A DNA stretch of 64,000 nt from Streptomyces sp. NBC_01264 (GTDB taxonomy: Bacteria; Actinomycetota; Actinomycetes; Streptomycetales; Streptomycetaceae): positions 5,332,001 through 5,396,000 of the forward strand of contig NZ_JAPEOX010000001.1 of NCBI RefSeq assembly GCF_026340675.1. The letters are read 5' to 3'. How positions within the stretch are numbered: the stretch's first letter is position 1; the number at the start of each line of letters is the position of its first letter. Positions 40,719 through 48,714 of the stretch are shown here, piece after piece. The translations under genes were made by a program, and so were the position numbers. The notes below the pieces were generated by a model. It worked only from the letters and a program-made list of their open reading frames with translations, did not search any database and was not told the origin of the DNA.

Positions 40719-41753
40719 GTGGAACTCCTCATACTCCTCGCCATCACGTACCTCGTGGGCGTCGACAACACGCACGACAAATACGAGAAGGCGGGAATTA
40801 AGAAACCCCCGCCGAAGTCGAAATCCAAATGGGAGCCGACGAAGGCGCCGGACACCTTCCGAAACGCCTCCTACAATGCGGCAGCAAAAACCCATTACGG
40901 GCTCCTCGCGGGCGCCCACTGGGCCGGTGGACTGCGCGACGGTTGGCGCTCCGCCTACCTGAAAAAGCCGAACCGTGCTCCTTCCGGTTCGTCCTCTGGT
41001 ACGGCTCCTTCGGGATCCTCCGGGCCCCTGTCGGGAGCCACCATCCCGCCGAAGCCCACCACACCCCCGACGGCTTCAGCACCGCCACCGAAGCCGACCA
41101 CGGCCACCACGCCGCCGCCTGAGGCGACCATGCCCCCGGCACCGCCGAAGCCCACGACGCCCCCGACCCCGCCGCCGGCCACGGCCCCTACTGCTGAGCC
41201 GGGGCCGACGATCCCGCCGCCCGGCACCGTCCCCCCGCCGCCGACCGTCACGCTCCCCGACCACATCCGGAAGGACCCCGCGATGCAGCCCAACCCGCCC
41301 GTCCCGCACACCGCGACCGTGGACGCCAAGGGTGTCCACGTCACCACCGCCGCGGGGAAGTCCCGCACCTACAGCAGCGGCGAGGTCATCAACCTCACCC
41401 AGGTCATCGACCTCGCCGAGGGCGCGGCCACCCTGTGCCAGTCCAGCTCCGAGAAGTGCCTGGAGCTCGTGGACGAGTCCACGCAGCTCGCGGCGGACTG
41501 CGACGTGCTGATCGCCGAGATCACGGAGAAGGGAGTCGGCGCGAACCTCATCGGCAAGTGCGAGCACCTCAAGGAGCAGCTCGACCTCCAGGCCGCCGCC
41601 GCCAAGAAGTTCCACGACCAGATCCAGGGCGGCGAGGAAGCCTGCCGGACCGCCTCCCAGAACGCCGAGGTCCGCCACGGCGGCATCTTCCGCGCGGTCG
41701 CCGACTCCCCGCTGACCAAGCCCGCCGAGCGCGACTTCTACAACGCCCGATAG
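40719..41753 (+). CDS. Pro-rich transfer protein with C-terminal HGGI motif
   Basis: This 344-residue protein has a short hydrophobic N-terminus (MELLILLAITYLVGVDN), a basic stretch (KKPPPKSKSKWEPTK), a Pro/Thr/Ala-rich region from about residue 90 to 190, and a globular C-terminal domain with four cysteines (TLCQSSSEKCLEL, DCDVLI, KCEHLKEQL). It ends with HGGIFRAVADSP and AERDFY, a motif nearly repeated at the end of the next gene product. Start GTG 40719. It lies 13 bp from the next gene. It is probably membrane-associated and part of the conjugative apparatus. Confidence 0.7.
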   Translation: MELLILLAITYLVGVDNTHDKYEKAGIKKPPPKSKSKWEPTKAPDTFRNASYNAAAKTHYGLLAGAHWAGGLRDGWRSAYLKKPNRAPSGSSSGTAPSGSSGPLSGATIPPKPTTPPTASAPPPKPTTATTPPPEATMPPAPPKPTTPPTPPPATAPTAEPGPTIPPPGTVPPPPTVTLPDHIRKDPAMQPNPPVPHTATVDAKGVHVTTAAGKSRTYSSGEVINLTQVIDLAEGAATLCQSSSEKCLELVDESTQLAADCDVLIAEITEKGVGANLIGKCEHLKEQLDLQAAAAKKFHDQIQGGEEACRTASQNAEVRHGGIFRAVADSPLTKPAERDFYNAR

Positions 41754-41766
41754 AGGAGAGGCCCGC

Positions 41767-42159
41767 ATGTCTGCCACCGAATCCCTCAAGGACGCCGCCA
41801 CCTACGCGCTGCTGCGTACCAAGCTCGCCTGGCTCACCCACCAGGTCCACGTCCACGGCGAGACCGTCACCAAGCTCGCCGCCGACGTCGACGAGACCGC
41901 CGAACAGATGCAGGACGCCTCCGAAACGATGAAGGCCCTCGCCGTCGACGACGCGACCACCGCCGAGTTCGCGGACGCCGCCCTGACCATGACCGGCGCC
42001 AAGGAAGCGGCCGGCGAGTACAACTCCGCAGCCGACAGCGCGGCCGCGGCCGCCGACGACGCGAAGACCACCGTCGAGTCCGACCACGGAGGCATCGCGG
42101 ACGCTGTGGACACCTCCCCCGTCGAGATGGCCGAAGCGGCCTTCTACGCCCAGCAGTAA
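41767..42159 (+). CDS. small helical protein with C-terminal HGGI motif
   Basis: This 130-residue Ala-rich helical protein (ETVTKLAADVDETAEQMQD, NSAADSAAAAADDAK) ends in HGGIADAVDTSP and AEAAFY, matching the C-terminus of the previous gene product. It resembles the small coiled proteins that precede TraB in other AICEs. ATG 41767 follows GAGGAGAGG. It lies directly upstream of the translocase, so a partner or substrate role in transfer is plausible. No enzymatic motif. Confidence 0.75.
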   Translation: MSATESLKDAATYALLRTKLAWLTHQVHVHGETVTKLAADVDETAEQMQDASETMKALAVDDATTAEFADAALTMTGAKEAAGEYNSAADSAAAAADDAKTTVESDHGGIADAVDTSPVEMAEAAFYAQQ

Positions 42160-42172
42160 GGAGACCAGGACC

Positions 42173-44347
42173 ATGGGGCCGACCCGAGCACAGTTCATCC
42201 AGTACGCGCCCGCCGCCCTCGCGCTGGCAGCAGCCGCCGCCGGCCCCTGGTCCGCCCTCGCCGCAGCAGCGGCCGGAGCGGGAGCCTGGGCCATCAACAC
42301 CTCCGCCCCCGCCCTGCGCTCCCTGATCGCCTGCGGGTTCACCGGCACCGGCTGCGGCATCGCCGCCCACCAAGTCCTCGCCGCGGGCATGAACCCGCTG
42401 TTCGCCCTCGGGCTCGCCGTCCCGGCCGGGGCAGCCGCCCTGGCCCACCACCGCAACACCACCGGCCAGCTCCCCGCGCTCCCCGCCACGACCACCGGCT
42501 CGGCGGGGCAGAGCTCGCAGGCGCAGATCATCACCGCCTACTGGAAGGAGTTCATCTCCGGCCCCACCCAGACTGAGGGCCGCAAGCTCATCCAGGCCGG
42601 CGCCGAGCTCGCGCAGCTAGGCCTCGACGTCGGGGACGACCACGTTGCCTTCACCGGGGTCATCACGCTGCCTCAGGGGCAGCAGGTCCGCGTGAAGGCG
42701 GCCGACATCGCCTCCGTCTACGGGATTCCCACCTCCCAGGTGGAAATGGGCGATCCCAAGCACTTCGCGCCCAACGCGCTGCCGGTCCTGGTCCACCTCA
42801 AGAAGGCCGCTGTGGCGCCGCAGATCGCGGCCGGTGCCCCCACGACCCCCGAGGAGCTGTGGGCCGCGCACGTAGCCATCCCGGAAGGAGCGATGCCCGG
42901 CACCACCCTGACCCTGACCCGCTACAACGGGCCCCTGGACTGGGAGGGCATCGCCACCCGCGAACGCAAGGCGATCGGGACCGTCAACATCCAGGACCTC
43001 GCCGGGAACCTCGACCTGGAGACCATCCAGGTCGCTCTCGCTCCCACCGACAAGCCCTCGCAGATGGGGGTGCGCGTGATGCGAGAGCACTCGCTGATGC
43101 ACGGCACGATGCTTTCCTCGGTCGTGGACGAGCTGTCCATGGATGCGCGCGGATACGTCCGCCTGGGTACTTACATCGACGCCAACGCGGCCCTGGTCCC
43201 CTTCGCGCAGCCCGGTTCTGGCGCCCGCCACCTGTACCTCGTCGGCGGCTCCCGCTCCGGGAAGTCCGGGATCCTGGAGCAGATCCTGCTCTCCGCGCAC
43301 AGGTCGCGTATCGCGGTGATCCTGGCGTCCCCGCAGGCCGGAACCATTGCCGGAGCGGGCCTGGCCGCGTACTGCGGTGACGGCCTGGACGAGGCGATGG
43401 GCGCCCTGCGGCTGGCCTACGCGCTGATGCTCGACCGCGAGGCCCGCTACCGCTCCCCGGCCTTCCCCTTCACCGACCCGCTGGTCCTGTTCGTCATCGA
43501 CGAAGCGCACATGCTGCTGTCGGTCTCCTCGCCGTACCACGCGGAGGCCAAAGCGATCGTCGAGCAGCTGACCCGCCGGTCACTCAAGCGGGGCATCGGC
43601 GTCATCCTGGCCACCCAGACCCCGCTCGCCGAAGACCTCGGCAACTCCACCGTCATCCGCTCCCAGCTCCTCATCGGCGGCGGCGCGGTCTTCCTGCGCT
43701 GCGCCCGAGGCCAGGGCTCCCTGGTCGGAGCGAACGCGGTCGAGGGCGCCGAGGGCATCGACCTGTCGAGGATCCCCTCCTCGTGGCCCGGCCAGTACGC
43801 CAAGGTCGCCGACCGGGACATGACCGGCCTTGCCACCGCGGCCGCCGCCGGCCCCGAGGACGGCACCTTCGGCCTCGGCTACCTCCTCACCCCCGGATCC
43901 CAGGCCGTCCAGTTCCGCTCCCTGCACCTGGACGTCGCCCCCGTCTCCCTCGCCGGAGACCCGACCCCCGTCGCCATCGAGGACCGCGAAGCCTGGCGTC
44001 ACCGCGAGGCGATCGCACAGACCCCGCTCGTCGACCAGCGCGGCAAGAACCTCGTCGGCAGCCTCACCGACCTCCTGCACAGGGCACAGCAGGGACCGAC
44101 CGCACAGCCCCAGCAGCGGCCCCAACAGGGCTCCACCGGCCCCGCGAGCCCTGCGGGCCCGGAAGGGCAGGAGCCGATCAAGCCGCGCATCCTCGCACTC
44201 CTTCGGAACGGGAACATGCCCATGACCGTGGAGACCATCGCCCGAAAGCTGGGCACGCCCGTGAACCACATCAAGCCCCGCCTGACCGAACTGAAGAAGC
44301 GGGACGAAGTCACCAACGAGAACGGACTGTGGAGGTCAGCAGCATGA
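42173..44347 (+). CDS. TraB-like FtsK/SpoIIIE DNA translocase
   Basis: This 724-residue membrane motor would move double-stranded DNA during conjugation. The N-terminal 90 residues hold two to three hydrophobic segments (ALALAAAAAGPWSALAAAAAG, SLIACGFTGTGCGIAAH, PLFALGLAVPAGAAAL). The motor domain has Walker A GGSRSGKS (358-365) and Walker B LVLFVIDEAH (D443, E444), with ATQTP after it. The C-terminal part (IKPRILALLRNGNMPMTVET to IKPRLTELKKRDEVTNENG) is a winged helix like the gamma domain that reads repeated DNA signals. ATG 42173 has AAGGAGACC upstream. It overlaps the next gene by ATGA. Confidence 0.92.
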   Translation: MGPTRAQFIQYAPAALALAAAAAGPWSALAAAAAGAGAWAINTSAPALRSLIACGFTGTGCGIAAHQVLAAGMNPLFALGLAVPAGAAALAHHRNTTGQLPALPATTTGSAGQSSQAQIITAYWKEFISGPTQTEGRKLIQAGAELAQLGLDVGDDHVAFTGVITLPQGQQVRVKAADIASVYGIPTSQVEMGDPKHFAPNALPVLVHLKKAAVAPQIAAGAPTTPEELWAAHVAIPEGAMPGTTLTLTRYNGPLDWEGIATRERKAIGTVNIQDLAGNLDLETIQVALAPTDKPSQMGVRVMREHSLMHGTMLSSVVDELSMDARGYVRLGTYIDANAALVPFAQPGSGARHLYLVGGSRSGKSGILEQILLSAHRSRIAVILASPQAGTIAGAGLAAYCGDGLDEAMGALRLAYALMLDREARYRSPAFPFTDPLVLFVIDEAHMLLSVSSPYHAEAKAIVEQLTRRSLKRGIGVILATQTPLAEDLGNSTVIRSQLLIGGGAVFLRCARGQGSLVGANAVEGAEGIDLSRIPSSWPGQYAKVADRDMTGLATAAAAGPEDGTFGLGYLLTPGSQAVQFRSLHLDVAPVSLAGDPTPVAIEDREAWRHREAIAQTPLVDQRGKNLVGSLTDLLHRAQQGPTAQPQQRPQQGSTGPASPAGPEGQEPIKPRILALLRNGNMPMTVETIARKLGTPVNHIKPRLTELKKRDEVTNENGLWRSAA

Positions 44348-44802
44348 ACACCCGCACCGATACCGACTTCACCCACATCGACCCCGACCTGTACGCGAAG
44401 GCCTTCGAACTCCTCGACCCCGCGCCGGAACCCGCCACCCCTGCGGCCCCCGCGGTGCCGGTTCCGGTCTCCCTCATCCTGGCCGCCCCGCCGGTGCGCC
44501 TGACCGGCGCCGTCGAGAAGACCCTCACCAACGCCCTCGCCTTCCTCGACACCCAAGGCTGGGCCAAGGGCAGGCTCATCCACCCCGAAGGCGCCCGCTG
44601 CTCCATCGGCGCCCTGCGAGCAGCGGCCGGCGCCCGCAACGACGCCTACCGGGACGCGGGCAACCTCCTCCTGGACGAGGCCCGCCAGCAGCACGGGAAG
44701 GGGTGGGAGGCGATCCCCTCCTGGAACGACTCCCACACCGGAGCGCAGGTCCGCAGCGTGTGGGAGGCCGCCATCCAGCGCGCCCACCACATGAACATCT
44801 GA
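44344..44802 (+). CDS. DUF6197-like protein
   Basis: This 152-residue protein begins at ATG 44344 and overlaps the translocase stop. The central TLTNALAFLDTQGWAKGRLI, GARCSIGALRAAAGA and SWNDSHTGAQVRSVWEAAIQRA match the DUF6197 pattern (sugar-like loop plus C-terminal helices), a small family often found near AICE transfer genes. Function unknown. It could control TraB or bind nucleotides. No membrane segment. Confidence 0.7.
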   Translation: MNTRTDTDFTHIDPDLYAKAFELLDPAPEPATPAAPAVPVPVSLILAAPPVRLTGAVEKTLTNALAFLDTQGWAKGRLIHPEGARCSIGALRAAAGARNDAYRDAGNLLLDEARQQHGKGWEAIPSWNDSHTGAQVRSVWEAAIQRAHHMNI

Positions 44803-44854
44803 CCGGCGGCAGCGTCCAGCAGGCCCGCCGACACCCATCTCAGCCCAGCCCCAC

Positions 44855-44884
44855 GCCCCGCTCGGAACCCCTTCCGGGCGGGGC
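44855..44884 (+). terminator. hairpin after the translocase operon
   Basis: A 13-bp stem with one G-T pair (GCCCCGCTCGGAA, loop CCCC). It ends the TraB transcript before the next small gene. No clear T tract. Confidence 0.5.
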
Positions 44885-44934
44885 GCCGCACGTCCTGCCC
44901 CGCCTCAACTCCGACCATCAGGAGACCAAGACCT

Positions 44935-45270
44935 GTGCGCCGCTACCGGTACCGCTGTCCCGTCTGCCTGACCACGTCCCCGACGGCCTTTCACCTCGAC
45001 GACCTCTATGCCGAGGCCGAAGGCCACCGCCAGGCCCTGCACGGCGGTCACTTCCCCGACGGGGAGAGCGCCGGTGAGATAGACCGGCTCGGTCGCTGGT
45101 ACGCCGCCCTGGGCCCGCTCGCCACCCTGCACGCCCGCCTCAGCGACACCCTCGCCGACCTCCGCAACCCCACGGACATGGGCCGCCCCCTGTGGGCCTC
45201 CGTCACCGCAGCCCTGGTCATCGGCGGCGCCGCCGCTCTGGTCCTCACCGTCATCTCCGCCGCCCTCTGA
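44935..45270 (+). CDS. small zinc-ribbon and membrane protein
   Basis: This 111-residue protein begins at GTG 44935 with YRYRCPVCLTTSPTAFHLDD, where the CPVC pair is the visible half of a possible zinc site, followed by a helical part and a C-terminal membrane helix (VTAALVIGGAAALVLTVISAAL). AGGAGACC precedes the start. It is a cytoplasmic zinc head on a membrane tail, part of the post-TraB small-gene cluster. Function unknown. Confidence 0.65.
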   Translation: MRRYRYRCPVCLTTSPTAFHLDDLYAEAEGHRQALHGGHFPDGESAGEIDRLGRWYAALGPLATLHARLSDTLADLRNPTDMGRPLWASVTAALVIGGAAALVLTVISAAL

Positions 45271-45282
45271 CAGGAACCTTCC

Positions 45283-45438
45283 GTGTCGTTCTCCTTCACC
45301 AACCCCAGACCGGACCGCGAACCCTCCTTCTCCTTCACCGGCCCGGACGAGGTCGAAGAGCAGCTCCAAGCCATTACCCACCTGGCTCACGAAATCCTCC
45401 GCCTCGTTGCCGAGGTCCGTGCGCAGATCAGCTCCTAA
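45283..45438 (+). CDS. 51-residue small protein
   Basis: GTG 45283 with AGGAACC upstream encodes MSFSFTNPRPDREPSFSF, then GPDEVEEQLQAITHLAHEIL and a short Arg/Gln helix, stop TAA at 45436. The N-terminal half repeats FSFT twice; the C-terminal half is one helix. It fits tightly after the previous gene and ends before a strong hairpin. Probably a real operon member; no family is known. Confidence 0.6.
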   Translation: MSFSFTNPRPDREPSFSFTGPDEVEEQLQAITHLAHEILRLVAEVRAQISS

Positions 45439-45458
45439 GCGCCCAGGTCAGCAGACAC

Positions 45459-45496
45459 GAGGGCGGCCCCGCACAGCCACACTCCGGGCCGCCCTC
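45459..45496 (+). terminator. hairpin between small genes
   Basis: A perfect 11-bp stem (GAGGGCGGCCC and its complement) with a 16-base loop. The GGGCGGCCC/GGGCCGCCC core recurs at 45919. Confidence 0.6.
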
Positions 45497-45562
45497 ATCC
45501 ATGACGACCGGGGTCCTCGACCGAGCCACCGGCCCCATCAACCAGCGCTGAAAGGACCCTTC

Positions 45563-45742
45563 GTGGGCCAGAACCGGACCCGGCTGTCGGAACGGATCTC
45601 CGACGCGGTCGCACTCTTCACCGGCATCCGCACCGTGCGCTGCCCCAAGCCCCACTGCACCGTCAGCATCCGCTACCGCCACGTCACCCCCGACGAAGCC
45701 AAACGCCTGACCGACATGGCCACCGACCACACCCGCCACTGA
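45563..45742 (+). CDS. 59-residue small protein
   Basis: GTG 45563, preceded by AAAGGACC, gives MGQNRTRLSERISDAVALF, then a Cys-containing CPKPHCTVSIRYRHVTPDE and a basic end. The CPKPHC pair with nearby His residues could bind zinc. It lies 10 bp before the Cys-rich gene. Function unknown; the style is that of AICE small proteins. Confidence 0.6.
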   Translation: MGQNRTRLSERISDAVALFTGIRTVRCPKPHCTVSIRYRHVTPDEAKRLTDMATDHTRH

Positions 45743-45752
45743 GGAGGACCCG

Positions 45753-45908
45753 ATGACTGCCTGGAGCCCCGGCAACCCTGACTGCAACCCCGACTACGAC
45801 TGCGAGCTGTGCGCGCCCCTCGACGGCGGCGACCCGTACCCCTACGCGCACTGCTGCGACTGCGGAGCCGACGGCAGCAGCGAACGCCCCGATTGCAACT
45901 GCCAGTAG
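45753..45908 (+). CDS. 51-residue cysteine-rich protein
   Basis: ATG 45753 with an excellent GAGGAGG site 5-6 bases upstream encodes a 51-residue acidic protein with eight cysteines (positions 11, 17, 20, 34, 35, 37, 48, 50) in pairs such as CELC and CCDC. There is no signal peptide. The spacing suggests metal binding, perhaps zinc, or an intracellular metal cluster rather than a secreted disulfide toxin. It lies between two other tiny genes and a hairpin. No family known to me. Confidence 0.7.
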   Translation: MTAWSPGNPDCNPDYDCELCAPLDGGDPYPYAHCCDCGADGSSERPDCNCQ

Positions 45909-45918
45909 ACGCACCGAA

Positions 45919-45950
45919 GGCGGCCCGCTCTCGCCAAAGTCCGGGCCGCC
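45919..45950 (+). terminator. hairpin before the replication module
   Basis: A perfect 9-bp stem (GGCGGCCCG / CGGGCCGCC) with a 14-base loop, followed by CTCTTCC. Confidence 0.55.
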
Positions 45951-45986
45951 CTCTTCCAGAACCCATCAGAACTGGAGACCCCAAGC

Positions 45987-46907
45987 ATGACCCAACCTGC
46001 CCCCATCCGGCGAGATGGCCGGGTACGGCTGCTGGCCGAAGCCCTTGCCATCGCCGCCCGCGGCTGGCCCGTCTTCCCCCTCCACTCCGGATCGAAGGCC
46101 CCCGCCCTACACGGCGAAGACCGCTGCCCCCGCACCGACGGCTGCGCCGACGGGCACCTGAAGTGGGAGCAGCGCGCGACCACTGACGGGGCCGCGATCG
46201 TCCGCTGCTGGACGCACAAGCCGTACAACATCGGCCTGGCCACCGGCCCCGCCGGACTCATCGTGATCGACCTCGACACCCCCAAGACCAACAGCAGTCC
46301 GGACGCGCCTGGCGGCACGGAGAACTTCAGGGCGCTCTGCGAGCGCGCCGGGCAGGCCGTCCCCACCACTTACCGCACCCGGACCCCCTCCGGCGGGGCC
46401 CACCTGTACTTCACCGCCCCGGCCGGGATCAGGCTGGGGAACACGGCGGGCAAGCTCGGCCCGCTCATCGACACGCGAGCCCAGGGCGGATACGTCGTCG
46501 CCCCCGGCAGCATCACCTCGTCAGGCATGTACGAGGTGACCGACCCTGCCCCGGTCGCAGAGTTTCCCGGCTGGCTGCTGCCCCTGCTCCAGCCGCCTGC
46601 CCCGGTCCCGGCCCGTCGGCTCGTGGCGCCGGCCGTCAGCGGCAGCAGTGCGGCCCGCGCCGCGCTGGACGCCGAGTGCAACGTGGTCCGTGCCGCCCCG
46701 GCTGGGCAGGCGAACAACACGCTCAATCGGAGCGCCTTCAAGGTGGGGCGCTTCGTCGCGTGGGGCGACCTGGCCCGGGACGAGGTGGAGGTGGCCTTCC
46801 AAGGAGCGGGGGAGGAGCGGGGGCTCACCGCTGCCGAGTGCCGCTCCACGATCCGCAGCGCCCTGGACAGCTCCGCCCGTACGGTCCGGGCCCGGGATGC
46901 GGCATGA
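45987..46907 (+). CDS. Prim-Pol replication initiator (RepPP-like)
   Basis: This 306-residue bifunctional DNA primase/polymerase has the archaeo-eukaryotic primase fold: GWPVFPLHSGSKAP, then NIGLATGPAGLIVIDLDTP with the catalytic D95 and D97, TPSGGAHLYF (137-142, with H139) and the third acid D162 in DTRAQGGYVVAPGS. RepPP replicases of AICEs use such a domain to start DNA synthesis. ATG 45987 has GGAGACC upstream. Its last four bases overlap the next gene. The DUF3631 ATPase two genes later probably provides the helicase-like function, so the whole initiator is split across three genes. Confidence 0.92.
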   Translation: MTQPAPIRRDGRVRLLAEALAIAARGWPVFPLHSGSKAPALHGEDRCPRTDGCADGHLKWEQRATTDGAAIVRCWTHKPYNIGLATGPAGLIVIDLDTPKTNSSPDAPGGTENFRALCERAGQAVPTTYRTRTPSGGAHLYFTAPAGIRLGNTAGKLGPLIDTRAQGGYVVAPGSITSSGMYEVTDPAPVAEFPGWLLPLLQPPAPVPARRLVAPAVSGSSAARAALDAECNVVRAAPAGQANNTLNRSAFKVGRFVAWGDLARDEVEVAFQGAGEERGLTAAECRSTIRSALDSSARTVRARDAA

Positions 46908-47257
46908 GCACCCGCCCCCATCCTCCCTTGGAAGGCCCCACCCTGGCACCGGCCGGCCCCAGCTCCGCCGAACCGGCCCCCGCCACGGACGGCAATGGCG
47001 CGCTGAAGGTCGCCGCCGAAGGCGTCCCTTCATCTGTTCGCCCGAACCCGTCCTTCGACGACGGACGTCGCCCCGTCGCCTGGCTCCACATCAACGCCCC
47101 CGGACGAGGCGTCGCCCCCTCCGCTCGCTCGTGGTGCTCGTGCGGCAGGGACCTCTTCGCCGCCGGCCAGAGTCGCGCGCTCGCGCTGATCGACGACCAT
47201 GTGCGCCACCGGACCCTCTGCCCGCAACTCGTATCCCAGGAAGGGAAGGCCGCCTGA
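46904..47257 (+). CDS. small zinc-finger-like protein of the rep module
   Basis: This 117-residue protein overlaps the Prim-Pol stop (ATGA) and ends one base inside the next start. The first 70 residues are Pro/Ala/Ser-rich and probably disordered. Residues 75-110 hold CSCGRDLFAAGQSRALALID and DHVRHRTLCP, a Cys/His pattern likely to bind zinc. It could load or tether the ATPase to the Prim-Pol. No known family. The tight overlap on both sides shows it is part of the rep operon. Confidence 0.72.
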   Translation: MSTRPHPPLEGPTLAPAGPSSAEPAPATDGNGALKVAAEGVPSSVRPNPSFDDGRRPVAWLHINAPGRGVAPSARSWCSCGRDLFAAGQSRALALIDDHVRHRTLCPQLVSQEGKAA

Positions 47258-48507
47258 TGAGCGACCCCAAGCCCACGGTCGTTCCCATCGACGGGGCCGC
47301 ACTGCTCGACGAGGTGGAGGCCTTCCACCGCCGGTTCAACATCTTCCCCAGGGAGGCCGCCTACGTGGCTGTGGTCCTGTGGGACGCCCACGCCCACCTG
47401 ATCGACTGCTTCGAGACCACCCCGCGGATCGCCTTCCTGTCCCCGGAGCCCGGATCGGGGAAGTCGAGGGCGCTGGAGATCGTGGAGATCCTCACCCCGC
47501 GCCCGGTCACCACCGTCTCCGCCTCCGCCAACGGGCTCTACCGCCTGGTCGGCGCCCCCGAAGGACTGCCCACGGTCCTGTTCGACGAGGTCGACACCAT
47601 TTTCGGCCCGAAGGCCGGGCCCGACGAAGCATTGCGCGGGTTCCTCAACGCGGGCTACCGGCGCAGCGGTGGCGCGCTCCGCTGTGTCGGGGACGGCTCG
47701 AACCAGACTGCGCAGATCTTCCCCTCGTACTGCGCCGTGGCCATGGCCGGTCTCGGCTCCCTGCCCGACACCGTGCTGACCCGCTCGGTCATCGTCCGTA
47801 TGCGTAAGCGCGCCCCGAACGAGAAGGTCGAGCCCTACCGCCAGCGCGTCCACGAGCAGCAGGGCCACGCGCTGCGCGACCGCCTCGCGAAGTGGGCCGA
47901 CCGCGTCCGCGAGCAGGTCTCCGGGGCCTGGCCCGCCATGCCGGAAGGGGTGACGGACCGGCCGGCGGACGTCTGGGAGCCGCTCCTGGCCGTCGCCGAC
48001 GCAGCCGGAGGGGACTGGCCCGCCCGCGCCCGTACCGCCTGCCTCGAACTCGTCGCCGCAGCGAAGGACAACGACGAGTCCTCCACCGGCGTCCGCCTTC
48101 TCACCGACCTCCGCGACCACGTGTTCTGCGGGGCCGACCGCATGTCCACCGCCGTCATCCTCGAATGCCTCCTGCGCATGGACGAGGCACCCTGGGGCGA
48201 CCTCGACGACAAGCCGCTCAACTCCCGGACCCTGGCCCGCCTCCTCGGCCAGTACGTCACCCCCGGCAACAAGCCCATCAAGCCGCGCGGGATCCGAACC
48301 GCCTCCGGCACCCCCAAGGGCTACTACGCGGAGGACCTCGCCGACGCGTGGGAGCGGTACTGCCCCCCGCCCCTTCTGAAATCCGCAACAGCCGCAACAT
48401 CCGCCACACCGCAGGTCAGCGGGGGTGAACCTGTGGCGGATACCGCCACAGCCATCCGCCACACGCACGCAGAAGGCGCCACACCGCTCTTTCCCGTCGC
48501 CGGATAG
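47257..48507 (+). CDS. DUF3631 ATPase of the replication module
   Basis: This 416-residue protein has the DUF3631 ATPase core: Walker A PEPGSGKSRALEI (66-70), Walker B TVLFDEVDTIFG (D110, E111), a sensor-like GDGSNQTAQIFPSYCAVAMAG and an Arg finger region (TRSVIVRMRKRAPNEKVEPY). DUF3631 proteins are associated with primases and act as helicase-like motors. ATG 47257 overlaps the preceding stop by one base. The 3' end runs into the iteron array (48381-48633), so the candidate origin lies inside and behind the gene, as in many iteron replicons. Confidence 0.9.
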   Translation: MSDPKPTVVPIDGAALLDEVEAFHRRFNIFPREAAYVAVVLWDAHAHLIDCFETTPRIAFLSPEPGSGKSRALEIVEILTPRPVTTVSASANGLYRLVGAPEGLPTVLFDEVDTIFGPKAGPDEALRGFLNAGYRRSGGALRCVGDGSNQTAQIFPSYCAVAMAGLGSLPDTVLTRSVIVRMRKRAPNEKVEPYRQRVHEQQGHALRDRLAKWADRVREQVSGAWPAMPEGVTDRPADVWEPLLAVADAAGGDWPARARTACLELVAAAKDNDESSTGVRLLTDLRDHVFCGADRMSTAVILECLLRMDEAPWGDLDDKPLNSRTLARLLGQYVTPGNKPIKPRGIRTASGTPKGYYAEDLADAWERYCPPPLLKSATAATSATPQVSGGEPVADTATAIRHTHAEGATPLFPVAG

Positions 48508-48633
48508 CTGGCCGTCGGCGCCCAGGTGCCGCCACACCCTGCGTGTGGCGGCACCTATCCGCCACAGAACCCCGATCCGCCACAAACGCAAGCAGCTGAC
48601 CAGCAATGTTGCGGCGTGGCGGATGTTGCGGAT
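48381..48633. repeat. iteron array, candidate origin of replication
   Basis: ATCCGCCACA or a close variant occurs at 48381, 48399, 48454, 48557 and 48575, with reverse copies at 48432, 48615 and 48624. There is also a perfect 14-bp inverted repeat (AGGTGCCGCCACAC, arms 48524-48537 and 48543-48556). The array overlaps the end of the ATPase gene and fills the 200 bp after it. This density of directly and inversely repeated 10-mers is the usual look of an iteron origin. Confidence 0.8.
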
Positions 48634-48714
48634 GCCTGGGGCGAGGAAGGGACAGCGGCTGGTGTGGCTGCCAGCAGTACCAAGTCATCGCAGCGGCAAC
48701 CGAGAGGACTGAAC

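Noticed and set aside
48381..48633. CRISPR-like repeats
   Set aside because: The 10-mers are too short, unevenly spaced and in both orientations. There are no cas genes. They fit iterons instead.
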